A DNA stretch of 52,120 nucleotides from a bacterium BMS3Bbin13. GTDB taxonomy: Bacteria > Pseudomonadota > Gammaproteobacteria > 21-64-14. The notes beneath the pieces are model-generated. The model saw only the letters and a list, made by a program, of their open reading frames with translations. It searched no databases and was not told where the DNA came from. The stretch covers positions 1-52,120 of the forward strand of contig BDTW01000016.1 in the NCBI GenBank assembly GCA_002897735.1, given 5' to 3'. Each line of letters opens with the position of its first letter. Positions within the stretch are counted from its first letter, which is position 1. The translations under genes were made by a program, and so were the position numbers. Below are positions 36,012 to 45,231 of this stretch, one piece after another.

Positions 36012-36845
36012 ATGCATATCGATATCCAGGCGTGTATGCGATATATCGCAAGTCGTCAGGACCCCGATGGAGGTTTTTGTTTTTACCGCGATTTCGGTGT
36101 TGATGAGTCCAACGCCCCGGATACGCTGGCGGCGGTGGCCGGCCTGGACCTGCTCGAGGAGCCCGTACCGCGCCGCCCCGACGTGGTGGCTTGGCTGCGT
36201 GGGCAGCAGCGGGACAAGGGCGACTTCGCCACCCTCACCATCGCCTGGGCCTGCGTGAAGGCGCTCCGGCTGCTGGGAACGGAGCCGGAGCATGACGTGC
36301 GCCCCTATGTCCTCGGGTGGGCGCAACGCCTGTTGCGCCCGGGTAAAGCATACGGCGCCGGCACCCTGCGGGCGCTTGTCCGGGTCACCGATCTGGCGGA
36401 CATCCTGGGCATCGTGCCGGAACGGGAGGTCTCCGAGGCCGGCCTTCGGCTCCTGAAGGAGCTTCAGGGACCGGAGGGGGGATACGGGGTCCCCGGAGCG
36501 AACCTTGTCGATACGTGGCACGCCCTCCAGGTGGCGGGGCGCCTCGATAGCGACTTGAAAACCGAGGCGCTGGATTACGCGCGATGCTGCGAGCATCCTG
36601 CGTACGGCTTCAATATCGCGCCGCGGGCCGTGACCACCGCCGTGGAGGTGCAGGTGGCGGGTCTGGAGATACTTGCCCGGTGCGGCGCATCGCCGCGATA
36701 CGCCGGGGCCACCCGGCGCTTCGTAGCCGCGTGCCAGACACCCCACGGGGGATTCGCACGGGTACCCGGGGCGCTGACCCGTCTGGAGGACACTTGGCTC
36801 GGACTGCGGGCACTGGATTGCCTGAGCCGGTTGGCGGGGGGCTGA
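36012..36845 (+). CDS. Prenyltransferase/squalene-oxidase-repeat protein
   Basis: The 277-residue protein is built of alpha/alpha-barrel repeats of the prenyltransferase-beta type (DPDGGFCFYRD, PEGGYGVPGANLVDTWHAL, HGGFARVPGALTRLEDTW). Repeats are about 45-50 residues. The zinc-binding Asp/Cys/His triad of true protein prenyltransferases is not evident, so catalytic activity is doubtful. Bacterial homologues of unknown function exist. The ATG at 36012 lacks a strong ribosome site, and the frame is open for 600 bases upstream through the microsatellite. It ends before a hairpin with a T-run at 36853-36870. Confidence 0.8.
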   Translation: MHIDIQACMRYIASRQDPDGGFCFYRDFGVDESNAPDTLAAVAGLDLLEEPVPRRPDVVAWLRGQQRDKGDFATLTIAWACVKALRLLGTEPEHDVRPYVLGWAQRLLRPGKAYGAGTLRALVRVTDLADILGIVPEREVSEAGLRLLKELQGPEGGYGVPGANLVDTWHALQVAGRLDSDLKTEALDYARCCEHPAYGFNIAPRAVTTAVEVQVAGLEILARCGASPRYAGATRRFVAACQTPHGGFARVPGALTRLEDTWLGLRALDCLSRLAGG

Positions 36846-36852
36846 ACCGAGC

Positions 36853-36870
36853 GGCGGCGTGCCGCCTTTT
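36853..36870 (+). terminator. Intrinsic terminator after the prenyltransferase-repeat gene
   Basis: GGCGGC-GT-GCCGCC followed by TTTT lies eight bases after the stop. The stem is compact and GC-rich, with a short T-run. Confidence 0.6.
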
Positions 36871-36873
36871 GTA

Positions 36874-36910
36874 TCCCCTCACCCCAACCCTCTTCCGGAG
36901 AGAGAGGGGA
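36874..36910. repeat. CCCCTCACCCCAACCCTCT-type palindromic element
   Basis: TCCCCT...AGGGGA arms enclose CACCCCAACCCTCTTCCGGAGAG. This is the widespread 'CCCTCACCCCAACCCTCTCCC' intergenic palindrome of proteobacteria. It lies between the convergent prenyltransferase-repeat gene and fdsA. Confidence 0.6.
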
Positions 36911-36987
36911 CGCACGACTCGACGGTACCGCTATCCTTCAGGCCGAGACGGACATAGCCGCCCGCCGACTTGCCCATGACCGTACCG

Positions 36988-39729
36988 TCATCGAGTACAC
37001 ACCCGCGATGCCTTGGTGATGGAAACCGCCACCACCTTGAATTCCGGCGTCATACTGTCCTGGTCCAGCACACCACTGGTCAGATGGTTGATCGCCGCTT
37101 CGGGAAAATGGAAGGTGGTGAACAAGACCCCGGGCCGGACCTCGTCACTGAGACGCACCTGCAGGTGCGTCCGGCCCTTCCGCGAACGCAGCAATACCTC
37201 ATCGCCGTCGACAATATCGCAGCGCCCTGCGTCCGACGGATTGATCAACAATTCATCGTGATCGACGAGGTCCAGCAACGGTGTGCGACGGGTCATGGAA
37301 CCGCAATTGTAATGCTGCAACCGGCGACCGGTGGTGAGAATAAAGGGATATTCATCCACGTCGTCGCCCTGCAGTTCCGGGGTTTCGATGAAGTCGGTGA
37401 ACACGAAACGTCCCTTGCCGATCTTGAACCGCTCCGTGTGCAGGATTTTGGTATCACCGCCGTCCTCGTTCACCGGCCATTGTTTACCATCGGGCCCGAG
37501 GCCGTCCCGGCTCACCCCGGCAAAAAACGGAACCACCCGAGAGATCTCTTCGAGCAGAACCGCCGGATCATACCCCGCCTGCGGATAACCCATGCGGTTC
37601 ATGATATCCACCATGATCCGCCCGTCCGCCCGGGTGCCTTCCAGCGGCGCAATCACCCGATTGACGCGTTGCACACGACGTTCGCCATTGGTGAAGGTGC
37701 CGCTCTTTTCCAGATGGGAGGCGGCGGGCAGCACCACCTCGGCAAGGCCGGCCGTCTCGGTCATAAACAGCTCCTGCACCACCAGGAAATCCAGCCTCAT
37801 GAGCGATTGTCTGACGTGGGTCGTATCGGGATCGGTCTGCAGAATGTCCTCACCCATGATCCACAGCGCCTTGAGCCTTCCTTCACCCGCGGCGCGAAGC
37901 ATCTCGGGCGTCGTCAGCCCCTTTTCTGCGGGAACGGGCCGCCCGTAATGGCGCTCATAATGAGCGCGCACCTCGGGGTTGGAGACATCCAGATAACCGG
38001 CGCCCAGTCCCGGCTGCACACCCATGTCGGCCGCGCCCTGAACGTTGTTCTGCCCGCGCAATGGATTGACGCCGACACCCGGACGCCCGATGTTGCCGGT
38101 CATCATGGCCAGCGCGGAGAGAAGCATCACCCCGCGGCTGCCCTGATAATGCTCCGTGAGCCCGAGACCGTGAAAGGACATGGCGTTTTTCGCCCGTCCG
38201 TAAATCAGTGCCGCCTCGTGCACCGTTTCGCGGCCGACACCGGTGATCCTTTCCAGCCGCCCAAGATCGACATTCAATGCGGCGCTCCGGAAATCCTCGA
38301 AGCCCTCGGTACGCCGACGGACAAAATCCTCATCGACCAGACCTTCGCTGATGATGTAGTAGGACAGCATCCCCAACAACGCCACATTGGTGCCCGGACG
38401 CAACTGCAAATGGACCGTCGCATGGCGGGCCAGCTCGATACGCCGCGGATCGATGACGATCAGCGGGATGCCCTTCATGGCACGCTGCCGTAATTTTACG
38501 CCGGTGACGGGATGGGCCTCGGTGCAATTCGCGCCCACCACCAGCAGGCAATCGGCCGCCCCGATCTCAGCGATGGAATTGGTGGCCGCACCGGTTCCGA
38601 AGGTCTTGCGCATGCCGAAAGCCGTCGGCGCATGGCACACCCGGGCGCAGCCGTCGATGTTGTTGCTGCCGATGACCGCGCGCATGAATTTCTGCATCAG
38701 GTAGTTTTCCTCGTTGGTGCAACGCGAGGAGGAAATGCCGGCGATGGCCCGAGGCCCATGCTGTGTTTTTATGCGATCGAGCCGTCGGGCGATGTGGTCC
38801 AGGGCCTCGTCCCAACCGACGGGCCGAAGCTCTCCGTCCTTGCGAAGCAACGGCGTGCGCAGGCGATCGGGATGACGATAATAGGCGAAGGCATAGCGCC
38901 CCTTGAGACAGGCGTGCCCCCGGTTCACTTCCGCATCACTCACCGCATCGACGGCGCGTATTTCCCCTCCCTTCAACAGCACCTCCAGGTTGCAACCCAC
39001 GCCGCAATAGGTGCAGACCGTGCGCACCCGCCGGTCCGCGATCAGGGTCTTGGCCCGGTAACGGTCGGTCAATGCATTGGTGGGACAGGTCTGTACGCAA
39101 CGGCCGCAGGCCACGCACCCGGATTCCAGGAAGGGCCGATCCAGGGAGGCAATGACCCGGGAACGATAACCCCGTCCGTGCATGGCCAGCACCATCTCAC
39201 CCTGAATCTCGTCACAGGCGCGGATACAACGATAGCAATGAATGCACTGGGCCGGGTCGAAATGGATGTAAGGGTGCCCGGCATCGACCCGGATCGCCGC
39301 GATGTTTCGAGGAAACCGGCTTGTCGAAGACGGGGGTTGCGCAGTATTCATGCCTGCCTGCCGCAGGAGTCTCTGAAAATGCGTAGGCCTTTCACCGGGA
39401 GCCGGCGACAATGCCTGCTCGGGATAATCGCTCAACAACAATTCCAGGATCGTCCGGCGGAGTCTTTCGATACGCCGTGAATTCGGGTAGATGTACCGGC
39501 CGGCCTCCACCCGGGTATGACATGCCGCCCGGACACGCCGTCCCCCCTCTTGCGTCGGCGCCACATCGACACTGCACAGTCGGCAACTCCCGAAAGGTGC
39601 CAGGGCCTCGTCGTGGCACAACACCGGTATCGCGTCCGGCCCCAGATGGCGGCTGACAAAATGATAAATCGTCTCATCGTGCTCGAAAGGGTGGGCGACA
39701 CCGTCGATGTAGGCGATATTTTCACTCAT
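36988..39729 (-). CDS. fdsA: Formate dehydrogenase catalytic subunit (NAD-type)
   Basis: The 913-residue molybdenum or tungsten enzyme oxidises formate to CO2. The N-terminus has a [2Fe-2S] domain (Cys38, 49, 52, 70). Two [4Fe-4S] ferredoxin motifs follow (Cys162, 165, 168, 172 and Cys205, 208, 211, 215). The cofactor domain opens with its own cluster (Cys239, 242, 246, 274). The active-site residue is Cys365 in CARVCHAPT; it is Cys, not selenocysteine. The His/Cys cluster motif that FdsA and NuoG normally carry near residue 100 (HPxDCxxC) is replaced by SDYPEQALSPAP, so that cluster is missing. It overlaps fdsB by eight bases. fdhD is not in the window. Confidence 0.93.
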   Translation of the reverse strand: MSENIAYIDGVAHPFEHDETIYHFVSRHLGPDAIPVLCHDEALAPFGSCRLCSVDVAPTQEGGRRVRAACHTRVEAGRYIYPNSRRIERLRRTILELLLSDYPEQALSPAPGERPTHFQRLLRQAGMNTAQPPSSTSRFPRNIAAIRVDAGHPYIHFDPAQCIHCYRCIRACDEIQGEMVLAMHGRGYRSRVIASLDRPFLESGCVACGRCVQTCPTNALTDRYRAKTLIADRRVRTVCTYCGVGCNLEVLLKGGEIRAVDAVSDAEVNRGHACLKGRYAFAYYRHPDRLRTPLLRKDGELRPVGWDEALDHIARRLDRIKTQHGPRAIAGISSSRCTNEENYLMQKFMRAVIGSNNIDGCARVCHAPTAFGMRKTFGTGAATNSIAEIGAADCLLVVGANCTEAHPVTGVKLRQRAMKGIPLIVIDPRRIELARHATVHLQLRPGTNVALLGMLSYYIISEGLVDEDFVRRRTEGFEDFRSAALNVDLGRLERITGVGRETVHEAALIYGRAKNAMSFHGLGLTEHYQGSRGVMLLSALAMMTGNIGRPGVGVNPLRGQNNVQGAADMGVQPGLGAGYLDVSNPEVRAHYERHYGRPVPAEKGLTTPEMLRAAGEGRLKALWIMGEDILQTDPDTTHVRQSLMRLDFLVVQELFMTETAGLAEVVLPAASHLEKSGTFTNGERRVQRVNRVIAPLEGTRADGRIMVDIMNRMGYPQAGYDPAVLLEEISRVVPFFAGVSRDGLGPDGKQWPVNEDGGDTKILHTERFKIGKGRFVFTDFIETPELQGDDVDEYPFILTTGRRLQHYNCGSMTRRTPLLDLVDHDELLINPSDAGRCDIVDGDEVLLRSRKGRTHLQVRLSDEVRPGVLFTTFHFPEAAINHLTSGVLDQDSMTPEFKVVAVSITKASRVCTR

Positions 39730-41347
39730 GGCCCGCCCCCGACCTGAAATAGTCCGCCAACTCGGGCCGGAAGCGGCTCAGGATGTTGCGCACCGGCAGC
39801 GGAAGGCCGCCGCCCAGGCCGCACAGGGAACCAAGCTCCAGCGTTTCCAGCAGGTCATCGAAGGCAGCGCCGTCGACGGGACTGTCCGGCGTCGCCTCCA
39901 TCAACATGCGTCGCCCCTTCTCGGTTCCCAACCGGCAGGGCAGACACTTGCCACAGGATTCATCGGCCGTGAAGGTAAAGAGATGGCGCAGAAACCCGAT
40001 CATGGGAAAGTCCTGCGGAATGCCGACGATGCCGGCATGGCCCAGCAGGAAACCCTCGCCTGCAAACGACTCGAAATCCAGCGACAATGCGGCGATTTTC
40101 TCCACCGGCACCACGCCGCCCAGCGGGCCTCCCACCTGCACGGCCTTCATCGCCGTCCGGAACCCGCCGCCATAACCATAGATCACCCGCTCCAGCGCGG
40201 TGCCCATCGCCACTTCGTGCACGCCGGGATTGTTGAACCCCCGATCCAGCGACACCAGTTTGGTGCCGGTACTCGCCTCCGTACCCAGCGCGGCAAAGGC
40301 CGCGCCGCCGTGGTCCAGTATCCAGGGCAGCGCGGCGAAGGTCTCCACGTTACTCACCAGGGTGGGCCGCCCGAACAGCCCCGCCTGCGCGGGATAGGGG
40401 GGCCGGGTGCGCACCTCGGGCCGCAGGCCCTCGATGGAATTGAGCAGCGCGGTCTCTTCGCCGCAGATGTAGGAGCCCGCACCCCGCACCAGGCGGAATT
40501 GAAATCCACCTTGCGCGAAGACGGGCGTCCGTTCGAACGCCTCGATGGCCTCCGCCACGCGTTTTTGCGCCAGGGGGTATTCCGCCCGGACATAGAGAAA
40601 ACCGGTGTCCGAACCCATCGTCAGTCCGGCCGCCAGCATGCCCGCCAGCACCCGCTGGGGACGCTCTTCCAGCAACCAGCGATCCGAAAAGGCGCCGGGG
40701 TCGCCTTCATCGCCATTGCAGACCACGTACTTCCGTCCCACCGGCGCACTGCGGCAGGCGTCGAGCTTGCCGGCAAAAGGGAAACCGGCGCCACCGCGGC
40801 CCCGCAGACCGGATATTGACAATTCGTCCGGAAATGAAACCGGGAGTTGGGATGCCGTACCGAATATCCGTCGATAAAGCACCTCGGCCTCGTCCCCGCC
40901 GCCGCCGAACACCGAGTGCGCCGTATGGCAGTGGAAGGTGGGCCCTGCTCCCTCCTCGGAATCCGGGTCGACCCCGGTATCGAAACAGCGATCCCCTATC
41001 CGATAGGCACCGCCGCGATAACAGCGGCCCAGGCAGGCGGCCTCACCGATCTGTTCATTCGGAAACTGCGCCGTCAACCGGGCGCGAACCGTTTCTTGCC
41101 CGCCCGCCAGCAGGCAGGCCGTTCCATTGCAGACATAGGCTTGTTTGTCGCGGTTGTCTTCCGAGAGAAAATCGTAAAAGGATGCGGCGCCCAGTAACGC
41201 CGCCGGTGAAATCAGGCTCTCTTCAGCCAGCGCGCAGAGTTGGTCATGGGAAGGTGCGCCTGTCGCCCGCCCCACCTCCAGCAGCGCCTCAAACAGCGTC
41301 CGGTTCCGGCAACAACGTGCACTCAGGGCGCGAATATTCTGCGACAT
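39722..41347 (-). CDS. fdsB: Formate dehydrogenase NAD-binding subunit, fused FdsG-FdsB
   Basis: The 541-residue protein fuses two parts that are often separate. Residues 1-135 are a NuoE-like [2Fe-2S] domain (Cys73, 78, 105, 109). The rest is NuoF-like, with the FMN/NAD site (SGLRGRGGAGFPFAGK), CNGDEGDPG, EETALLNSIEG, and the [4Fe-4S] motif ESCGKCLPCRLG. It passes electrons from FdsA to NAD+. GAGGATGAGG precedes the ATG. It is downstream of a small cytochrome c and directly upstream of fdsA. Confidence 0.93.
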   Translation of the reverse strand: MSQNIRALSARCCRNRTLFEALLEVGRATGAPSHDQLCALAEESLISPAALLGAASFYDFLSEDNRDKQAYVCNGTACLLAGGQETVRARLTAQFPNEQIGEAACLGRCYRGGAYRIGDRCFDTGVDPDSEEGAGPTFHCHTAHSVFGGGGDEAEVLYRRIFGTASQLPVSFPDELSISGLRGRGGAGFPFAGKLDACRSAPVGRKYVVCNGDEGDPGAFSDRWLLEERPQRVLAGMLAAGLTMGSDTGFLYVRAEYPLAQKRVAEAIEAFERTPVFAQGGFQFRLVRGAGSYICGEETALLNSIEGLRPEVRTRPPYPAQAGLFGRPTLVSNVETFAALPWILDHGGAAFAALGTEASTGTKLVSLDRGFNNPGVHEVAMGTALERVIYGYGGGFRTAMKAVQVGGPLGGVVPVEKIAALSLDFESFAGEGFLLGHAGIVGIPQDFPMIGFLRHLFTFTADESCGKCLPCRLGTEKGRRMLMEATPDSPVDGAAFDDLLETLELGSLCGLGGGLPLPVRNILSRFRPELADYFRSGAGHE

Positions 41348-41482
41348 GGCCTCATCCTCGCCGGCGGCTCAAGCACCATGAATGGATATCGGCGACCCTC
41401 CAGGTGTGCCGCCCCGCCGTAACCGCCCCCCCCATGAGAAAGAAGACGGGCGGAACACCCGCGGCCGACTTCCCGGCTCACA

Positions 41483-41809
41483 TCAACGAAGAGACCTCAA
41501 GAAGGCTATAATGTCAAGAATCTCACGATCGGTAAGTATCCCGTAGTATGCGGGCATCGCGCCTTTCCCCACCTTTATTCCGTTCAGCAAAACATTGTCG
41601 GGTCGCAACAGCACATCACCCCGCGTGAAGTTCGGAGTACCGGGCATTACACCGTGACCCGATTTCCCGTGACACATCGCGCAGTGCGTCGTGTAGAGTT
41701 CCCGGCCCTTGACCGGATCCGCGGCATGCGCCTCAACGCCGCTGATACACATCAAGGCCGCGGCTACCAACACGGCACCCGTCTTTATTCTCCTTTCATC
41801 TCGTTTCAT
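41483..41809 (-). CDS. Small monohaem cytochrome c
   Basis: The 108-residue protein has a signal peptide (AVLVAAALMCISGVEAHA) and one haem site, CAMCH (Cys43, Cys46, His47). The probable distal methionine is in GKGAMPAYYG. This is a class I periplasmic cytochrome c. It lies between the response-regulator gene and the formate dehydrogenase genes on the same strand. It could carry electrons for respiration linked to this cluster, but NAD-type formate dehydrogenase itself does not need it. The ATG follows AGGTG by nine bases. Confidence 0.9.
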   Translation of the reverse strand: MKRDERRIKTGAVLVAAALMCISGVEAHAADPVKGRELYTTHCAMCHGKSGHGVMPGTPNFTRGDVLLRPDNVLLNGIKVGKGAMPAYYGILTDREILDIIAFLRSLR

Positions 41810-42087
41810 TTATCAAGCACCTGTGCTTTCGACAACCGGCTGCGGTCGTCCCGGGGCTCCTCGTCGATTCGATCCTCTGTCGTCGACGGCAACTCCGACA
41901 CGGGACAAGAGAGATTCCCCGGGCAAACCGGAACGCCCTTGCCTCGTCGGCGTCGTCCTTCCGTCCGGTAACAACGGACCTTCGCGCCCCGGTTTTCTCC
42001 CGGGACGGCGGCCTGTGCGCCATGTCGGGCACACGCGAGCTCCCCGGCGGAACCGGGGCTTGCCTCCACTGAAGTTGTACCCGCCGT

Positions 42088-43461
42088 TTACGCCGGCGGC
42101 CCGAATTCCTCCAATTTGCGATACAGCGTAGACAGACCGATGCCAAGCGCCTGGGCGGCCGCACGACGATCACCCCCGGCATCTTCGATTGCCATCTGGA
42201 TCAGGTTGTATTCGTGCGTACGAACCAATTCACGCAGACTCGTCCCGGTGGGCAGTGCGGAAGATCCGTTCCCGGCGGATCCCAAGCGGGTGATATGCGA
42301 CGGCAGATCGGCGACGGCGATCCGTTCACCGTCGGCAAGGATCAGTGCGCGAGCGATTATATTTTCGATTTCCCGCACGTTTCCCCGCCAGTCATGAGCG
42401 ATGAGCAAATTCTCCGCTTCCGGTTCGATTGAAATCTTCCGCCCCTGCGAAAAGCGCCCTCCGCCGCGTTCCAGGAAGAACCGTACCAATTTCGCGATAT
42501 CACCGCGACGCTCGCGCAGCGGTGGTATATGGATGTGGAAAACATCGATTCGGAAATACAGATCCTCCCTGAATTCACCCCGCGCGACCATCTCGCCCAG
42601 ATTCCGATTGGTCGCCGCAACGATACGAATGTCTACGCGCTTGACCTGACTGCTGCCGACGGGCCGGAATTCCTTTTCCTCGATCACATGCAACAGCTTG
42701 ACCTGAAGATGAAGCGGCAGTTCGCCGATCTCATCCAGAAAGATGGTGCCCTTGTCGGCTTCCAGGAACAAGCCCTTCTTTACCCTGTCCGCGCTGGTAA
42801 ATGCCCCCTTGGTATGCCCGAAAAACTCGCTCTCGATCAAGTTCTCCGGTATCGATCCGCAATTGACGGGGATAAACGGTGCACCGGCACGCGGACTTTG
42901 TTTATGAATGCTGCGTGCGATCACACCTTTTCCGGTTCCGCTCTCACCGGTTATGAGAACGGTGCTGTCGGTCGTCGCAACCTTGGAAACGATGCGTTCG
43001 ATCTCCTGCATTGCGGGCGAGGTCATTTCGCAAAGATTTTCGTTGTCGCCCAAAACAATTCTACGAAGCAGGCGGTTCTCGTTACGCAGCCCCCTGATAT
43101 TCTCGATCTGCTTGATCTGGTGCAGCACCTCTTCGATACGCACGGGCTTGAGCATATAATCGAATGCACCCGCCTTCATGGCCTCCACTGCGGTATCGAC
43201 CGACGCATAGGCCGTCATGAGCAGGAAAGTGGTATCGATACCCGATTCGGCGGCCTTGCGCATGACGTCGATGCCGCTCAAGCCGGGCATCTTCATGTCA
43301 CAAATAGCGATATCCACATCTCCTTTACCCAACCTGTCCAAGGCCTCCTCTCCGCTGCCAACGTCTTCCACAACGTAGTTTTCCTTATGCAGATTTGCGG
43401 CCAACACCTGGCGGATCGCCAATTCATCGTCGACAACGAGGATCTGTACCGCAGACATCAT
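42088..43461 (-). CDS. NtrC-family sigma-54-dependent response regulator
   Basis: The 457-residue protein has a receiver domain with phosphoacceptor Asp55 (AICDMKMPG), an AAA+ domain with Walker A GESGTGKG (172-179) and Walker B FLDEIGELP, and a C-terminal Fis-type helix-turn-helix (AAQALGIGLSTLYRKLEEFG). The sigma-54 contact loop reads GAFTSA (219-224) rather than GAFTGA, a known but less common form. The start overlaps the kinase stop (ATGA). It probably activates RpoN-dependent genes, perhaps the cytochrome and formate dehydrogenase genes downstream, but no convincing -24/-12 site was found there. Confidence 0.93.
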   Translation of the reverse strand: MMSAVQILVVDDELAIRQVLAANLHKENYVVEDVGSGEEALDRLGKGDVDIAICDMKMPGLSGIDVMRKAAESGIDTTFLLMTAYASVDTAVEAMKAGAFDYMLKPVRIEEVLHQIKQIENIRGLRNENRLLRRIVLGDNENLCEMTSPAMQEIERIVSKVATTDSTVLITGESGTGKGVIARSIHKQSPRAGAPFIPVNCGSIPENLIESEFFGHTKGAFTSADRVKKGLFLEADKGTIFLDEIGELPLHLQVKLLHVIEEKEFRPVGSSQVKRVDIRIVAATNRNLGEMVARGEFREDLYFRIDVFHIHIPPLRERRGDIAKLVRFFLERGGGRFSQGRKISIEPEAENLLIAHDWRGNVREIENIIARALILADGERIAVADLPSHITRLGSAGNGSSALPTGTSLRELVRTHEYNLIQMAIEDAGGDRRAAAQALGIGLSTLYRKLEEFGPPA

Positions 43462-44975
43462 CCGGTTCCTTGATTGTCGTGCCTGCCATCCAGCGGCAGG
43501 AAAACCTTTGCGATCGTTCCTACGCCAAGCGTGGACTCTATCTCGAGCCAACCGTGATGCGCCTTCACAATCGATTGACAGAGGGAGAGACCCAGCCCTG
43601 TCCCTTTCTCGGTTGTCTTGGTCGTGTAGAAGGTATCGATGGCATGGGTCAATGTTTTCTTGTCCATGCCGCAGCCGTTATCCCGGACCGCCATACAGAT
43701 CCCCTGTTGCGTCACGGTTGTCGAAACGTCGATCGTCGGTGCGCGCCCCTCCAGCCCTTCCAATGCGTCCACGCCGTTGACCAGCAGGTTCATGGTGACC
43801 TGGGTAAGTTGATCGCCGATAGCGCTGAGCGCGGGCAGGTCATTGTCGAGATCCAACACTAATTCGACGCCTTTCCAGCGGCTGTCGTAGCGCATCAGCC
43901 GACAGGTGCTGCGAATCATGGCATTGAGATCAAGCAACTGATATTCGTCCGATTCGGCCCTGGACAACCCGGAGATCTCCTGGGTGATCCCCCTGAGCCG
44001 CTCGGCGTGCCGCAGGACCATTTCCAAATTGCACATGTCGGTCTCGTCGATATAGGGGCACCCCCCGGTGAGTTTTGTCCGCTTGATCTCCTCGACCAGC
44101 GCGCAAATCGCCGCAATGGGATTTCCGACCTCGTGTGCAATACCCGCCGCCAACGTGCCGATGGCGGCCATCTTTTCCTGGTGAAATTGCTTGCGACGCT
44201 CGATCTCCAACGCCTCTTCATGTTTCTCGAGTTCACTCGCCATGTGGTTGATCGATTGGATCAACTGCCCCAGCTCGTCGTTGCGTGCAACCGGGATAGG
44301 AACTCCGCGTCGCCCTTCCAGAATCTCGTCGGTGCGCCGCCTCAGCGCCTGTACATCGCCCGTGAGGCGCCTGAAGAAGAGGACGTTAATGGTCCCGAAC
44401 AACGCCAATCCGAGCAGGCCCAGCAGCAGAGCGGTCGTTGCCACCGTATCGCTGCGCACCCGGAAGTCCTCCACCAAGGCGTTCCGGCGTTTACTGCTTC
44501 TGGCGAGACGGGCCTCCGTGTCCGAACTGAGACGGCCCAGTTTGCGCTGCAGCGCTCCCAGATTTTGTTGGGTCGGCTCCGCGTAGGCGGTCGCCATGGC
44601 GGCGCGCAACCCCGCCAGTTCGGGTCGAACGGAAATGCGCCCGGCGAGCATCTCTTCAAAGATATCCTGGAGCAGCCTGATGTGGTCGCGCGCATGGGCC
44701 ACCCCGCGCCCCGGGAAGACGCGGTTGAGTGCGGCCACTTGCGCCTCGAGGGCGTATCGAATGCTCAGATCCACCTCTCTGAGCCTCGCTTCCGTATCGT
44801 ATGCGCTCTGCACCTTATTGAACTGTTCGAACAGCACCTGCTTTTCGTAGAGAATGAAGGCGGAGAGAAAGATTGCGTAGGCGATCAGTGCGGCATAGGC
44901 GATATAGCTTTTCTGGCGCAACGACTTGTAAGGACGGCGATTCCGCGAAGACAGACCGGTCGCGTTGTCGCTCAT
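43458..44975 (-). CDS. Membrane histidine kinase
   Basis: The 505-residue kinase has a membrane segment at about 25-42, a periplasmic helical sensor, a second segment at about 175-195, and a HAMP-like linker. The HisKA motif is GIAHEVGNPIAAICALV, with an intact His. The ATPase domain has N-box LLVNGVDAL, D-box RDNGCGMD and G2 GTGLGLSL, so it is active by motif. It is translationally coupled to the NtrC-type regulator, its cognate partner. The extracytoplasmic signal is unknown. The next gene upstream encodes a related but degenerate kinase. Confidence 0.93.
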   Translation of the reverse strand: MSDNATGLSSRNRRPYKSLRQKSYIAYAALIAYAIFLSAFILYEKQVLFEQFNKVQSAYDTEARLREVDLSIRYALEAQVAALNRVFPGRGVAHARDHIRLLQDIFEEMLAGRISVRPELAGLRAAMATAYAEPTQQNLGALQRKLGRLSSDTEARLARSSKRRNALVEDFRVRSDTVATTALLLGLLGLALFGTINVLFFRRLTGDVQALRRRTDEILEGRRGVPIPVARNDELGQLIQSINHMASELEKHEEALEIERRKQFHQEKMAAIGTLAAGIAHEVGNPIAAICALVEEIKRTKLTGGCPYIDETDMCNLEMVLRHAERLRGITQEISGLSRAESDEYQLLDLNAMIRSTCRLMRYDSRWKGVELVLDLDNDLPALSAIGDQLTQVTMNLLVNGVDALEGLEGRAPTIDVSTTVTQQGICMAVRDNGCGMDKKTLTHAIDTFYTTKTTEKGTGLGLSLCQSIVKAHHGWLEIESTLGVGTIAKVFLPLDGRHDNQGTG

Positions 44976-45231
44976 TTGATGTCGACCTCTTTGATTACAC
45001 CGATATTTTTCTATTTTATCACCCTTATGAACCACATCGCCAACCGTGCCCGCCGGGTGCCGGCGCACACCCCCCGGACACCCGGGCTGTTTCGCCCGGT
45101 TTTCGGAACGCCGCCCCCGTTTCGGCCGAACGGGGCGCCCGGCGGACCCGGGAAGCCGTGCCGCGACACGCGGGGAACCCGCCCTTGCCCTTCGGGGGCA
45201 ACGGCCGACGGCGTCCAAATCCGATACCCGG
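44976..45231. other. Gap between the two kinase genes
   Basis: This 256-base, GC-rich stretch has several short inverted repeats (CGTTTCGGCCGAACG at about 45117-45131). It has no gene and no obvious promoter. It may hold the start of a separate transcript for the active kinase. Confidence 0.4.

Noticed and set aside
41348-41482. GG-N10-GC match before fdsB as a sigma-54 promoter
   Set aside because: Only the GG/GC dinucleotides fit; in DNA this GC-rich such matches are expected by chance.
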